From: Pseudomonas sp. PH1b
GTDB lineage: Bacteria > Pseudomonadota > Gammaproteobacteria > Pseudomonadales > Pseudomonadaceae
Direction of reading: 5' to 3'
Assembly: GCF_000633395.1 (NCBI RefSeq)
Contig: NZ_AYMU01000009.1
Location: forward strand, 62,001 to 126,000
Length of the DNA stretch: 64,000 nucleotides
Shown here: positions 43,773 to 52,063 of the stretch, piece after piece
How positions within the stretch are numbered: the stretch's first letter is position 1
How the letters are laid out: each line of letters opens with the position of its first letter
Notes under the pieces: model-generated
The model's input: the letters and a program-made list of their open reading frames with translations, nothing else
Database searches by the model: none
What the model was told of the DNA's origin: nothing
Translations under genes and position numbers: made by a program

Positions 43773-44897
43773 ATGCCCCTGCTTGCAAGCCCCTTCGCCC
43801 AGCTCGACCTGATCCGCCAGCCCGAACAGCAGAACGAGCCGCTGCAAGCCTTCGACGCGGCGGACGAATACCTGCTCAATCACCTGGCTGAACAGCAACC
43901 GACCAGCGACACCCGGGTGCTGGTGCTCAACGACAGCTTCGGCGCCCTGGCCGCAAGCCTTTTGGGCAAGGTCCAGGTCTGCAGCAGCGGCGATTCCTAC
44001 CTCGGCGCCCTGGCCCTGGAAAAGAACCTGGTGCGCAATGGCCTGCCCTTCGACGCCGTGCGCGTGGTGCCGGCCAGCGAAACCTTGAGCGGGCCGTTCG
44101 ATCGGGTGCTGATCCGTGTTCCCAAGACCCTGGCCCTGCTGGAAGAGCAACTGATCCGTCTGCAGGGGCAACTGGCCCCCGGCGCCCAGGTGGTGGCGGC
44201 GGCCATGGTCAAGCACCTGCCCCGTGCGGCTGGTGACTTGCTGGAGCGCTACATCGGCCCGGTCCAGGCCTCGCTGGCGGTGAAAAAGGCTCGCCTGCTG
44301 ATTGCCACGCCGCAAGACAAACAGCCCGCCGTGTCGCCCTACCCGACCCGCTATCGCCTGGAACAGCCGGCCATCGAACTGCTCAACCACGCCAACGTGT
44401 TCTGCCGTGAAGGCCTGGACATCGGCACCCGCGCCTTCCTCCCGCACCTGCCGCAGAACCTGGGCAACGCCCGGGTCGCGGACCTGGGCTGCGGCAACGG
44501 CGTGCTGGCCATTGCCAGCGCCCTGGACAACCCCCAGGCCCATTACACCCTGGTGGACGAATCCTTCATGGCGGTGCAGTCGGCCCGGGAAAACTGGCAG
44601 GCGGTGCTCGGTGAGCGCGAAGCCGAGATGCGCGCCGGCGACGGCCTGGCCGGGCAAGCGCCACAGTCCCTGGACGTGGTGCTGTGCAACCCGCCGTTCC
44701 ACCAGCAGCAGGTGGTGGGCGACTTCCTCGCCTGGCGCATGTTCCAGCAGGCCCGGGAAGCCCTGGTGGTGGGCGGCGCGCTGTACATCGTCGGCAACCG
44801 CCACCTGGGTTACCACAGCAAGCTGGCGCGGCTGTTCCGCGGCGTCGAGCAAGTGGCGGCAACCCCCAAGTTCGTGATCCTCAAGGCCCGCAAGTAA
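43773..44897 (+). CDS. rlmG: 23S rRNA (guanine1835-N2)-methyltransferase RlmG
   Basis: 374 residues. The C-terminal half carries the AdoMet fold with VADLGCGNGVLAIAS near 235 and the catalytic NPPFH motif near 308; the N-terminal half is a degenerate copy of the same fold, as in RlmG and RsmC. It modifies G1835 in domain IV of 23S rRNA. Transcribed alone, with no co-directional neighbour. Confidence 0.9.
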   Translation: MPLLASPFAQLDLIRQPEQQNEPLQAFDAADEYLLNHLAEQQPTSDTRVLVLNDSFGALAASLLGKVQVCSSGDSYLGALALEKNLVRNGLPFDAVRVVPASETLSGPFDRVLIRVPKTLALLEEQLIRLQGQLAPGAQVVAAAMVKHLPRAAGDLLERYIGPVQASLAVKKARLLIATPQDKQPAVSPYPTRYRLEQPAIELLNHANVFCREGLDIGTRAFLPHLPQNLGNARVADLGCGNGVLAIASALDNPQAHYTLVDESFMAVQSARENWQAVLGEREAEMRAGDGLAGQAPQSLDVVLCNPPFHQQQVVGDFLAWRMFQQAREALVVGGALYIVGNRHLGYHSKLARLFRGVEQVAATPKFVILKARK

Positions 44898-44930
44898 GGG
44901 TTCGCCGAAACACCGCGGCCTTCTCCACAG

Positions 44931-44959
44931 GCAAAAAAAACCCTCCACCGGGGAGGGTT
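44931..44959 (-). terminator. Terminator of the cio operon (minus strand)
   Basis: AACCCTCC with GGAGGGTT and a T-run on the minus-strand side (AAAAAAAA at 44932-44940), after the DUF2474 gene. Confidence 0.88.
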
Positions 44960-44992
44960 GAAACCGTGCCGCAAGGCAACGGGATGGGATGA

Positions 44993-45160
44993 TCAGTGGG
45001 TGCTAAGGCCGGCGGCGCTCATGAACATGCGCATCAGGCTGGCCACCACGAACAGGGCCAGGACACTGCCGCCCCAGATCATTGCCAGCCAGCCCAGGCG
45101 CTGCCACAGCGGCTTCTTTTCCGCCTGTTCGATTTCCTGCAAAGAGTGTTTACCGCTCAT
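44993..45160 (-). CDS. DUF2474-family small subunit of the bd-type oxidase
   Basis: This 55-codon gene is easy to miss. ATG at 45160 has AGGAG 8 nt upstream and reads MSGKHSLQEIEQAEKKPLWQ, then a single membrane helix (WLAMIWGGSVLALFVVASLM) and a short tail ending AAGLSTH. Such proteins are found downstream of cydAB/cioAB in pseudomonads and are likely structural small subunits or assembly factors. It lies 111 bp after cioB with a REP pair between. Confidence 0.85.
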   Translation of the reverse strand: MSGKHSLQEIEQAEKKPLWQRLGWLAMIWGGSVLALFVVASLMRMFMSAAGLSTH

Positions 45161-45190
45161 GATTTCAACTCCTGCCTAACCCGAATTCCC

Positions 45191-45273
45191 GTAGCAGCTG
45201 GCTTGCCAACGAATGCGACGGCAAGCGGGCACAAGGCTCAAGGGCCTGTTCGCCGGCAAGCCGGCTCCTACCT
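45191..45273. repeat. REP pair between cioB and DUF2474 gene
   Basis: GTAGCAGCTGGCTTGCCAAC and an inverted CGCCGGCAAGCCGGCTCCTA, less well conserved on its left arm. It overlaps the cioB stop by 2 nt. Confidence 0.8.
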
Positions 45274-46279
45274 AGTGATAACCGTCTTCGTGGGTGACCT
45301 TGCCGCGGAACACGTAGTAGCTCCAGAAGGTGTAGCCCAGGATGAACGGGATGATGAACAAGGTGCCTACCAGCATGAAGCCCTGGCTCTGCGGCGGCGC
45401 GGCAGCGTCCCAGATGGAGATCGACGGCGGCACGATGTTCGGCCACAGGCTGATGCCCAGGCCGCTGTAGCCGAGGAAGATCAGCACCAGGGTCAGCAGG
45501 AACGGCGTGTAGTGGGCATTGCGGGCCACGGCGCGCAACAGACCGTACATGGTCACCAGCACCAGGATCGGCACCGGCAGGAACCAGAACAGATTCGGCA
45601 AGGTGAACCAGCGTGCAGCGATCTCGGCGTGGACCAGCGGGGTCCAGATACTGACGATGCCGATCACGGCCAGCACGACATAGGCCAGGGGCCGAGCGAT
45701 GTCATGCATCTGCTGCTGCAGCTTGCCCTCGGTCTTCATGATCAGCCAGGTGCAGCCGAGCAAGGCATAGGCCACCACCAGCGCCAGGCCGCAGAACAGG
45801 GTGAAGGGGGTCAGCCAGTCCAGGGAGCCGCCGGCGAACTGACGGTTGACCACCGGCAGGCCATCGATGAACGCCCCCAGGGCCACGCCCTGGAAGAAGG
45901 TCGCTGCCACCGAGCCGCCGATAAAGGCCTTGTCCCAGATGTGGCGCTTGTCTTCCTTGGCCTTGAAGCGGAACTCGAAGGCCACACCGCGGAAGATCAG
46001 GCCCACCAGCATCAGGATCAGCGGCAGGTACAACGCCGAGAGCACCACCGAGTAGGCCAGCGGGAAGGCGCCGAACAATGCCGCGCCGCCCAGTACCAGC
46101 CAGGTTTCGTTGCCGTCCCAGACCGGGGCGACGGTGTTCATCATCACGTCACGGTCGCGGTCGTCCTTGACGAACGGGAAGAGAATCCCGATCCCGAGGT
46201 CGAAGCCGTCCATGACCACGTACATCATGATGCCGAAGATGATAATCACGGCCCAGAGCAGCGGAAGATCAATACCCAT
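45272..46279 (-). CDS. cioB: Cyanide-insensitive oxidase subunit II
   Basis: 335 residues with eight or so membrane helices, starting MGIDLPLLWAVIIIFGIMMY and containing DGFDLGIG, the N-terminal signature of CydB/CioB. Subunit II partners CioA in the bd-type quinol oxidase that keeps respiration going in cyanide. Starts 3 bp after the cioA stop. Confidence 0.95.
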   Translation of the reverse strand: MGIDLPLLWAVIIIFGIMMYVVMDGFDLGIGILFPFVKDDRDRDVMMNTVAPVWDGNETWLVLGGAALFGAFPLAYSVVLSALYLPLILMLVGLIFRGVAFEFRFKAKEDKRHIWDKAFIGGSVAATFFQGVALGAFIDGLPVVNRQFAGGSLDWLTPFTLFCGLALVVAYALLGCTWLIMKTEGKLQQQMHDIARPLAYVVLAVIGIVSIWTPLVHAEIAARWFTLPNLFWFLPVPILVLVTMYGLLRAVARNAHYTPFLLTLVLIFLGYSGLGISLWPNIVPPSISIWDAAAPPQSQGFMLVGTLFIIPFILGYTFWSYYVFRGKVTHEDGYH

Positions 46280-46282
46280 GAC

Positions 46283-47722
46283 TCAGTTCCCCTTATTCAG
46301 GCGGGTGCCGTGGTCGGCATCGTGGTCATCGTCGGCTGCGGACAGCGGACGGGCCGGGGTACGTTTCTGCCCGGGACCACCGTGGCTGGTTTCGGCACCT
46401 TCGTTGGTGACCGGGCCTTTGCGCACCAAGCGCATCATGTAGCCGATCCCCACGCCGAACAGCGAGAAGTACACCACCACGAACAGCGCCAGGGTGATGC
46501 TCATCTGCACAAAGCTGTGCCCGGAAGAGGCGTCCGCCGTACGCATCAGGCCGTAGACCACCCACGGCTGGCGGCCGATCTCGGTGGTGAACCAGCCCGC
46601 CAGGATCGCGATCAGCCCGGACGGGCCCATCCACAAGGTCAGGTACAGGAACGGCCGCGAGGTGTAGAGGGTGTCGCGCTTGCGCAGCCAGACGCTCCAC
46701 AGGCCGGTGAAGATCATCAGCATGCCCAGGCCCACCATGATCCGGAACGACCAGAAGACGATGGTCGAGTTGGGCCGGTCCTCGGGCGGGAACTCCTTGA
46801 GCGCCGGCACCTGCTTGTCCAGGGAGTGGGTGAGGATCAGGCTGCCCAGGTAGGGGATTTCCACCGCGAAGCGGGTTTTCTCGGCCTTCATGTCCGGCCA
46901 GCCGAAGAGGATCAGCGGGGTCGGTTCGTTGCCGACGTTTTCCCAGTGGCCTTCGATCGCGGCGATTTTCGCCGGCTGGTGCTTGAGGGTATTGAGGCCG
47001 TGGAAGTCGCCGATCACCGCCTGCACCGGCGCCACGATCAGGGCCATCCACATGGCCATCGACAGCATGCGACGAATGGCCGGGTTGTCCCGCCCGCGCA
47101 GCAAGTGCCAGGCTGCGGACGAGCCGACGAAGAACGCCGTGGCGACGAACGCGGCTACAGCCATGTGCGCCAGGCGGTAGGGGAATGACGGGTTGAAGAT
47201 CACCGCCAGCCAATCCACCGGGATCACCTGGCCGTTGACGATTTCATAGCCTTGGGGGGTCTGCATCCAGCTGTTGGACGAGAGGATCCAGAAGGTCGAG
47301 ATCAGGGTGCCGATGGCCACCATGATCGTGGAGAAGAAGTGCAACCGGCGCCCGACCTTGTTCCAGCCGAACAGCATGACCCCGAGGAAACCGGCTTCCA
47401 GGAAGAAGGCCGTGAGCACTTCATAGGTGAGCAAGGGGCCGGTGACGGAGCCGGCAAAGTCCGAGAAACGGCTCCAGTTGGTGCCGAACTGGTAGGCCAT
47501 CACCAGGCCGGAGACCACGCCCATGCCGAAGTTGACGGCGAAGATCTTCGACCAGAAGTGGTAGAGATCGCGGTAGGTGTCGTCGCGGGTCTTCAGCCAG
47601 AGGCCTTCGAGCACCGCCAGGTAGCTCGCCAGGCCGATGGTGATCGCCGGGAACAGGATGTGGAACGAGATGGTGAACGCGAACTGAATTCGGGCGAGAT
47701 CTAGAGCCTCTAAACCGAACAT
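46283..47722 (-). CDS. cioA: Cyanide-insensitive oxidase subunit I
   Basis: 479 residues from ATG 47722 (GAGGAAA upstream; the ORF continues 16 codons without support). It carries the CydA/CioA hallmarks: RIQFAFTISFHILFP with the haem ligand His, PYRLAHM with a second His, GRQPWVVYGLMRT. The short Q-loop marks the CioA class rather than classical CydA. The FNR-type box at 47884 is the likely Anr site; in P. aeruginosa Anr represses cioAB. Confidence 0.94.
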   Translation of the reverse strand: MFGLEALDLARIQFAFTISFHILFPAITIGLASYLAVLEGLWLKTRDDTYRDLYHFWSKIFAVNFGMGVVSGLVMAYQFGTNWSRFSDFAGSVTGPLLTYEVLTAFFLEAGFLGVMLFGWNKVGRRLHFFSTIMVAIGTLISTFWILSSNSWMQTPQGYEIVNGQVIPVDWLAVIFNPSFPYRLAHMAVAAFVATAFFVGSSAAWHLLRGRDNPAIRRMLSMAMWMALIVAPVQAVIGDFHGLNTLKHQPAKIAAIEGHWENVGNEPTPLILFGWPDMKAEKTRFAVEIPYLGSLILTHSLDKQVPALKEFPPEDRPNSTIVFWSFRIMVGLGMLMIFTGLWSVWLRKRDTLYTSRPFLYLTLWMGPSGLIAILAGWFTTEIGRQPWVVYGLMRTADASSGHSFVQMSITLALFVVVYFSLFGVGIGYMMRLVRKGPVTNEGAETSHGGPGQKRTPARPLSAADDDHDADHGTRLNKGN

Positions 47723-47883
47723 AAGCTTTCCTCTGTCAGGTAATACCGGCTGCCGGCCAGAGGCCTGCACCCACTGCCCCCACGGATATGGAGTGCGGCG
47801 AATTCGGATTCGTTCTTTTTTAAACCATCGCTACGCAGGGATTCTGGCACTTGGGCCACCACATCAGCCTTTGCAAAAAGGTT

Positions 47884-47897
47884 TTGATCTGGATCAA
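47884..47897. promoter_or_regulatory. Anr/FNR-type box upstream of cioA
   Basis: TTGAT-CTGG-ATCAA is a perfect FNR-family half-site pair, about 160-175 bp upstream of the cioA start. The rest of 47723-48194 holds no gene, although an 86-codon minus-strand ORF crosses it; that ORF lacks support. Confidence 0.75.
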
Positions 47898-48194
47898 GCA
47901 ACGTTGAAAGAGTAGTCCTAAATTCGCCGCGCAACTCTGTGGTTATTTGCCGCGTGACAGCTTGCCTCACCCTGTCAAAACCGGGCTTTTCCCGGACATT
48001 TCCGCCTTAATGCGCAGGATTGCCGCCACCTTGGTGTCCATCGCGAGCGGCGATGGCGGGCACCGCCAAGGACCCGGCAGGATTTCCCCGAAAACCGAGA
48101 TAGATGCGCGGCTAACGAATTTTCCGCCGGCTGCAACCATTGGTTACATCTTGGTGATAATCTCGTTTCACTCCCCGCTCAGATTTGCCTCCAG

Positions 48195-49433
48195 ATGCCC
48201 AGCCAAGACCCTCTGCTGCTCCGTCATCATCGTCCGTTCATCGCGTTCTGGCTGGCGCGGATCTTCACCGCCAGCGGTTTCCAGATGCTCACCGTGGCCA
48301 TTGGCTGGAACCTCTATCAGCTCACCGGCAACGTGCTCGACCTGGGCCTGGTGGGGTTGGTGGAATTCGCCCCGCGGGTGCTGTTCATGCTGCACACCGG
48401 GCATGTGGCCGACCGCTACGACCGGCGCCGGGTGGCGGCCATCTGCCAGTCGCTGCAGGCCTTGATCGCCCTGGCCCTGGCCATCGGCAGCCTGACCGAC
48501 AACGTCACCCGGGAAATGATCTTCATCCTGGCCTTCCTCCTCGGCGGCGCCCGCTCCTTCGAAATGCCCACCACCCAGGCCCTGTTGCCGAGCATCGTGC
48601 CCAGCGCGCTGTTTCCCCGGGCGGTGGCCGCCGCGCAATCGGCGCAACAGTCGGCGACCATCGTCGCCCCGGCCCTGGGCGGCTTGCTCTATGCCTTCGG
48701 CAGCGTCTGGGTCTACGGCCCCACGGTGGTTCTGTACCTGATCGCCTGCCTGCTGATGCTCAACCTGCCGGCTCGGCAGACCCCATTGAACAAGGGCAAG
48801 GCCACCCTCGACTCGCTGCTGGCGGGCATCCGCTTCATCCGCAGCCGCCCGGATATCCTCGGGGCCATTTCCCTGGACCTGTTCGCCGTGCTGCTGGGCG
48901 GTGCCACCGCGCTGTTGCCGGTGTTCGCCAAGGACATCCTGCTGACCGGGCCCTGGGGCCTGGGACTGTTGCGTTCGGCGCCGGCGGTGGGGGCCTTGCT
49001 AATGTCGCTGTGGCTGGCGCGTTTTAGCGTCGAGCGTAAGGTCGGGCGGGTGATGTTCACCGCGGTCGGGGTATTCGGCGTGGCCACCATCGCCTTCGGC
49101 CTCTCGACCTCGTTCTGGTTTTCCCTGGCGGTGCTAGTGGTGCTGGGAGCGGCGGACATGATCAGCATGGTGATCCGCGCCTCCTTCGTGCAGCTGGAAA
49201 CCCCGGACGAAATGCGCGGCCGGGTCAGCGCGGTGAACGGCCTGTTCATCGGCGCCTCGAATCAGCTGGGGGAATTCGAATCCGGAGTCACCGCCCACTG
49301 GTTCGGCACGGTGCCGGCGGTGGTGCTGGGCGGGGTCGGCACGCTGCTGGTGACCGGGGTCTGGATCAAGCTGTTCCCGACCCTGGCCCAGCGGGACCGG
49401 ATGATCGAGCGGGTCGAGCAATCCAAGGCCTGA
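48195..49433 (+). CDS. MFS transporter (EntS-like)
   Basis: 412 residues with 10-12 membrane helices. The MFS motif A appears as HVADRYDRRRV in loop 2-3, preceded by GHVADR, and RVSAVNGLFIGASNQLGEFESG near the end is typical of the EntS/MFS_3 exporters. No operon partner indicates the substrate. No clear ribosome site precedes the ATG. Confidence 0.8.
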   Translation: MPSQDPLLLRHHRPFIAFWLARIFTASGFQMLTVAIGWNLYQLTGNVLDLGLVGLVEFAPRVLFMLHTGHVADRYDRRRVAAICQSLQALIALALAIGSLTDNVTREMIFILAFLLGGARSFEMPTTQALLPSIVPSALFPRAVAAAQSAQQSATIVAPALGGLLYAFGSVWVYGPTVVLYLIACLLMLNLPARQTPLNKGKATLDSLLAGIRFIRSRPDILGAISLDLFAVLLGGATALLPVFAKDILLTGPWGLGLLRSAPAVGALLMSLWLARFSVERKVGRVMFTAVGVFGVATIAFGLSTSFWFSLAVLVVLGAADMISMVIRASFVQLETPDEMRGRVSAVNGLFIGASNQLGEFESGVTAHWFGTVPAVVLGGVGTLLVTGVWIKLFPTLAQRDRMIERVEQSKA

Positions 49434-49467
49434 AGCCGCGCCGGGCTGGCGCGGCCAGGTTCAAGCC

Positions 49468-49767
49468 TCAGTGGCTGGGCTGAGCTTCAGCAGCGGCTCG
49501 CCATTTCGCCGCCTCCAGCAGGTCGCAACCATCCTGGGTCAGGACATAGAGCACGTCGATGATGTGCGGGATGTCCTTCACATCGCCGTGGCTGAAGTTC
49601 AAGCAGCAGAGGGTTTCCAGCAGATTGGCAGCCGTGCGCATGCGTTGCTCGGCGGCTTCGTGCAGCGCCTCAGGGGAGGCATTGGCGTTGATAAAAAACA
49701 CACCTGGCCGGCTTATGTTGGATTTAAGCGGCACATAGTGAGCAGCAGTTTCCGGGGTATTCATCAT
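49468..49767 (-). CDS. DUF6124-family protein
   Basis: 99 residues from ATG 49767, with AAGGA 5 nt upstream; the ORF runs further to 49884 but has no site. The protein is small, helical and acidic, with ANLLETLCCLNFSHGDVKDI in the middle, as in DUF6124 proteins of Pseudomonas. Function unknown; several paralogues are common in one genome. Confidence 0.75.
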   Translation of the reverse strand: MMNTPETAAHYVPLKSNISRPGVFFINANASPEALHEAAEQRMRTAANLLETLCCLNFSHGDVKDIPHIIDVLYVLTQDGCDLLEAAKWRAAAEAQPSH

Positions 49768-50201
49768 TAGATCCTTCTTTATGAATGACCGCCCCAATCG
49801 TGACCAAACGATGGGTGGCGGACTGTGCACAGGTTGGTCAACCGGGAAGAAGGCACCCGGCACACCCGAAGGTGTCCCGCGCACAGCCCACCATTAAGCG
49901 TGCGGACACGAAAAAGTGCCTGCAAACCAGGGTGGCGCGTGCGCCTTCTAATTTCGGGTGACCAAACCCGGCCGCTGAATTGGCAGCGACGGCGCGAACT
50001 ATAGGGGTGATGGGACGGGCGGTGCAAGAAGCGGCTGGTTAGCCTTTGTTACCCGTTCACAAGCCCCGTGCCCGACTCCTTGCCGAACCGAGCTGCGACA
50101 GAGAAACGCCCCGTAGGGGGCCTCGTAACAGGTTGTTGATCATTCTCTGCAATACAAAACCGCTACGACACGTGTAAGGTATCGCCTTACACTCGCACCC
50201 C
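49768..50201. other. Intergenic region with imperfect inverted repeats
   Basis: No gene is visible. ATGGGTGGCGGACTGTGC (49812-49829) is partly complementary to GCGCACAGCCCACCATT (about 49880-49896), so a long imperfect fold is possible upstream of the DUF6124 gene. The higBA operator lies at its right end. Confidence 0.45.
50172..50192. promoter_or_regulatory. Palindromic operator of higBA
   Basis: GTGTAAGG-TATCG-CCTTACAC, a perfect 8-bp inverted repeat with a 5-nt spacer, ends 9 nt before the higB start. It is the probable HigA autoregulation site. Confidence 0.75.
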
Positions 50202-50480
50202 ATGATCAAGTCCTTTCAGCACAAAGGCCTGCGCGCCTTCTATGAAACCGGATCGACTCGTGGAATACGGGCTGAGCATGCACGCCGGCTGGCCCGCCAG
50301 CTGTCGTTCATGGATCACGCCAGCGAACCGGCCGGGCTCGACCTGCCGGGCTGGCGGCTGCACCCGCTCAAGGGCGACCTGCACGGTTATTGGTCCCTGG
50401 TGGTGTCCGGCAACTGGCGAGTGATCTTTCGTTTCGTAGGTTCGGATATCGAACTGGTCGATTATCTGGACTACCACTGA
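50202..50480 (+). CDS. higB: HigB-type RelE-family toxin
   Basis: 92 residues, a type II toxin likely to cut mRNA on the ribosome. It has the Plasmid killer/HigB features: MIKSFQHKGLRAFYETG, LARQLSFMDHA, LHPLKGDLHGYWSLVVSGNWRVIFRF and a C-terminal VDYLDYH. The toxin precedes the antitoxin, which is the reverse of most type II pairs and normal for higBA. Confidence 0.93.
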   Translation: MIKSFQHKGLRAFYETGSTRGIRAEHARRLARQLSFMDHASEPAGLDLPGWRLHPLKGDLHGYWSLVVSGNWRVIFRFVGSDIELVDYLDYH

Positions 50481-50495
50481 ACAGGAGGCAGGATC

Positions 50496-50786
50496 ATGCC
50501 CATCCACAACCCGCCCCACCCCGGTGACACCCTGCGCCTGGATGTCTTGCCCGAACTGGGCATCAGCGTGACGGAGCTGGCGCGGCATATCGGCTACGCC
50601 CGCCCGCATCTGTCCAAGGTGTTGAACGGCCATGCGCCGATCCGTGCGGAACTGGCGGTCCGCCTGGAACGTGCCGGGATCGGCAAGGCCAAGGTCTGGC
50701 TGGCGGTGCAGGCCGATTACGACATCTGGCACACCGAGCAGGAACTGCAACCGCTGATCGAGCCCATCGCGGCCCATGTCGACTGA
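50496..50786 (+). CDS. higA: HigA-type antitoxin
   Basis: 96 residues, an Xre-type helix-turn-helix antitoxin (VTELARHIGYARPHLSKVLNG, about 25-45) of the HigA/VapI class, following higB by 15 nt with AGGAGG upstream. It neutralises HigB and represses the operon via the upstream palindrome. Confidence 0.93.
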   Translation: MPIHNPPHPGDTLRLDVLPELGISVTELARHIGYARPHLSKVLNGHAPIRAELAVRLERAGIGKAKVWLAVQADYDIWHTEQELQPLIEPIAAHVD

Positions 50787-50789
50787 GCC

Positions 50790-51341
50790 CTAGACCAGCA
50801 ACTCCGCCGCCACCTGGGCGCGCTTGGCGCGCCCGCACAGTGCCTCCACCAGGGCCAGGGCAAACGCCAGGGCGGCTCCGGAACCCTGGGCGGTGATGCA
50901 GTTGCCGTCCACCACCACCGGCTGGTCGACAAAGGTGCAGCCCAGCAGCTGATGGCTGGCGCTGGGCAGGCAGGTCATGCGCCTTTGGCGCAGCACGCCG
51001 AAGGCTTGCAAGGCCAGGGCGGGAGCTTCGGCGATGCCGGCGAACAGGCGCCCCGCTGCGGCCTGATCCTTGACCAGTTGCTGCAGCGGTTGATGGGCCG
51101 CCAGGTGCTGGGCGCCCACCGCGCCGCCAGGCAATACGATCAGGTCGAAGTTCTGGGCCAGCACATCCACCAGCATGGCGTCGGCAGTCAATCGGGTGCC
51201 CCGAGCGCAGGTGAGCATGCGCCGGCCTTCGACGCTGGCCGCTAGCACTTCGACTTCGGCACGGCGCAATACATCGATCAGGGTCACGCTTTGCAGGTCG
51301 TCGATGCCTTCGGCAAGGGTGACCAGGGCTCTGAAGGTCAT
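50790..51341 (-). CDS. DJ-1/PfpI-family protein lacking the usual cysteine
   Basis: 183 residues. Glu11 (LAEGIDD) and PGG at 71-73 follow the YajL/DJ-1 pattern, but where the nucleophile Cys stands (ICAAP) this protein reads IAEAP at 103-107, so Ala104 replaces Cys. Glyoxalase, deglycase or redox-sensing chemistry that needs this Cys is thus unlikely. A structural or regulatory role is possible. It converges with higA. Confidence 0.8.
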   Translation of the reverse strand: MTFRALVTLAEGIDDLQSVTLIDVLRRAEVEVLAASVEGRRMLTCARGTRLTADAMLVDVLAQNFDLIVLPGGAVGAQHLAAHQPLQQLVKDQAAAGRLFAGIAEAPALALQAFGVLRQRRMTCLPSASHQLLGCTFVDQPVVVDGNCITAQGSGAALAFALALVEALCGRAKRAQVAAELLV

Positions 51342-51407
51342 GGGGATGACTCCGCGTGGAGGTCTTTAGAGCTTAGTCAGCTTTGCCGGCTGCCGTTCAG
51401 GGCGCCA

Positions 51408-51857
51408 TCACTTGATATAGATCTGTGCGCCCAGGCTGTTGCCCGGGGCGTTGAGCGAAGTGTTGCGGAAGCTGAAGGTGCCCTCCTGCTTGCCCGCCAG
51501 GTCGAAGACATAGATATAGCCGACGGTAGTCCCCGAGTTGCCGCAGGGTACATAGCTGGAGCCGTCCTCGCACACCGGCGAGCGGGTACCATCGACCTCG
51601 AAACCGTCCAGGTTCACATGGGGCTCGCGGCCGTAGCCGATCTCCAGCACATAGACCTTGATGTTCGGGCCGTTGTGATCGCACTCGGTCCGTTCACGGC
51701 CGTCGGAAACATCCTCCAGGCCGCAGGAAGGTGACAACACCTTGAGAATCTCCACCCGGCTCAACGGCGCCGCCGAGCGCGCCATGGCCGGGGCCGCCAG
51801 CCAGCAGGCTGTTGCGCCGAGCAATGCCAGGGCTGTCATTTTCATTGTGCTGCGCAT
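51408..51857 (-). CDS. Exported protein of unknown function
   Basis: 149 residues. ATG 51857 has GGGGGGA upstream; the signal peptide (MKMTALALLGATACWLAAPAMA) is cleaved near AMA. The mature part has cysteine pairs near 45 and 59 and near 95 and 104, likely disulfides, and ends in alternating strands. No domain recognised. Confidence 0.75.
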   Translation of the reverse strand: MRSTMKMTALALLGATACWLAAPAMARSAAPLSRVEILKVLSPSCGLEDVSDGRERTECDHNGPNIKVYVLEIGYGREPHVNLDGFEVDGTRSPVCEDGSSYVPCGNSGTTVGYIYVFDLAGKQEGTFSFRNTSLNAPGNSLGAQIYIK

Positions 51858-52063
51858 AAATCCCCCCTAAAACCAGGGCGCAGTATGCGCTACTTGCCAG
51901 CGGTGCAAAACATCGCCGACGATCGCAGCCATTGGCCCACGCTGCTGGTATGATGCGCGGCTTTTTCCGACCCAGAGCAAATCCGCAGGCACCTTATAAA
52001 GTCTGTGCTTTGCTGTTGGAGTCGATACATTCACGGCGCCCGGCGGCGCCACGGGGAGCAGAC

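Noticed and set aside
47710..47970. 86-codon minus-strand ORF upstream of cioA
   Set aside because: It overlaps the cioA start and covers the Anr box and promoter region, and has no recognisable similarity.
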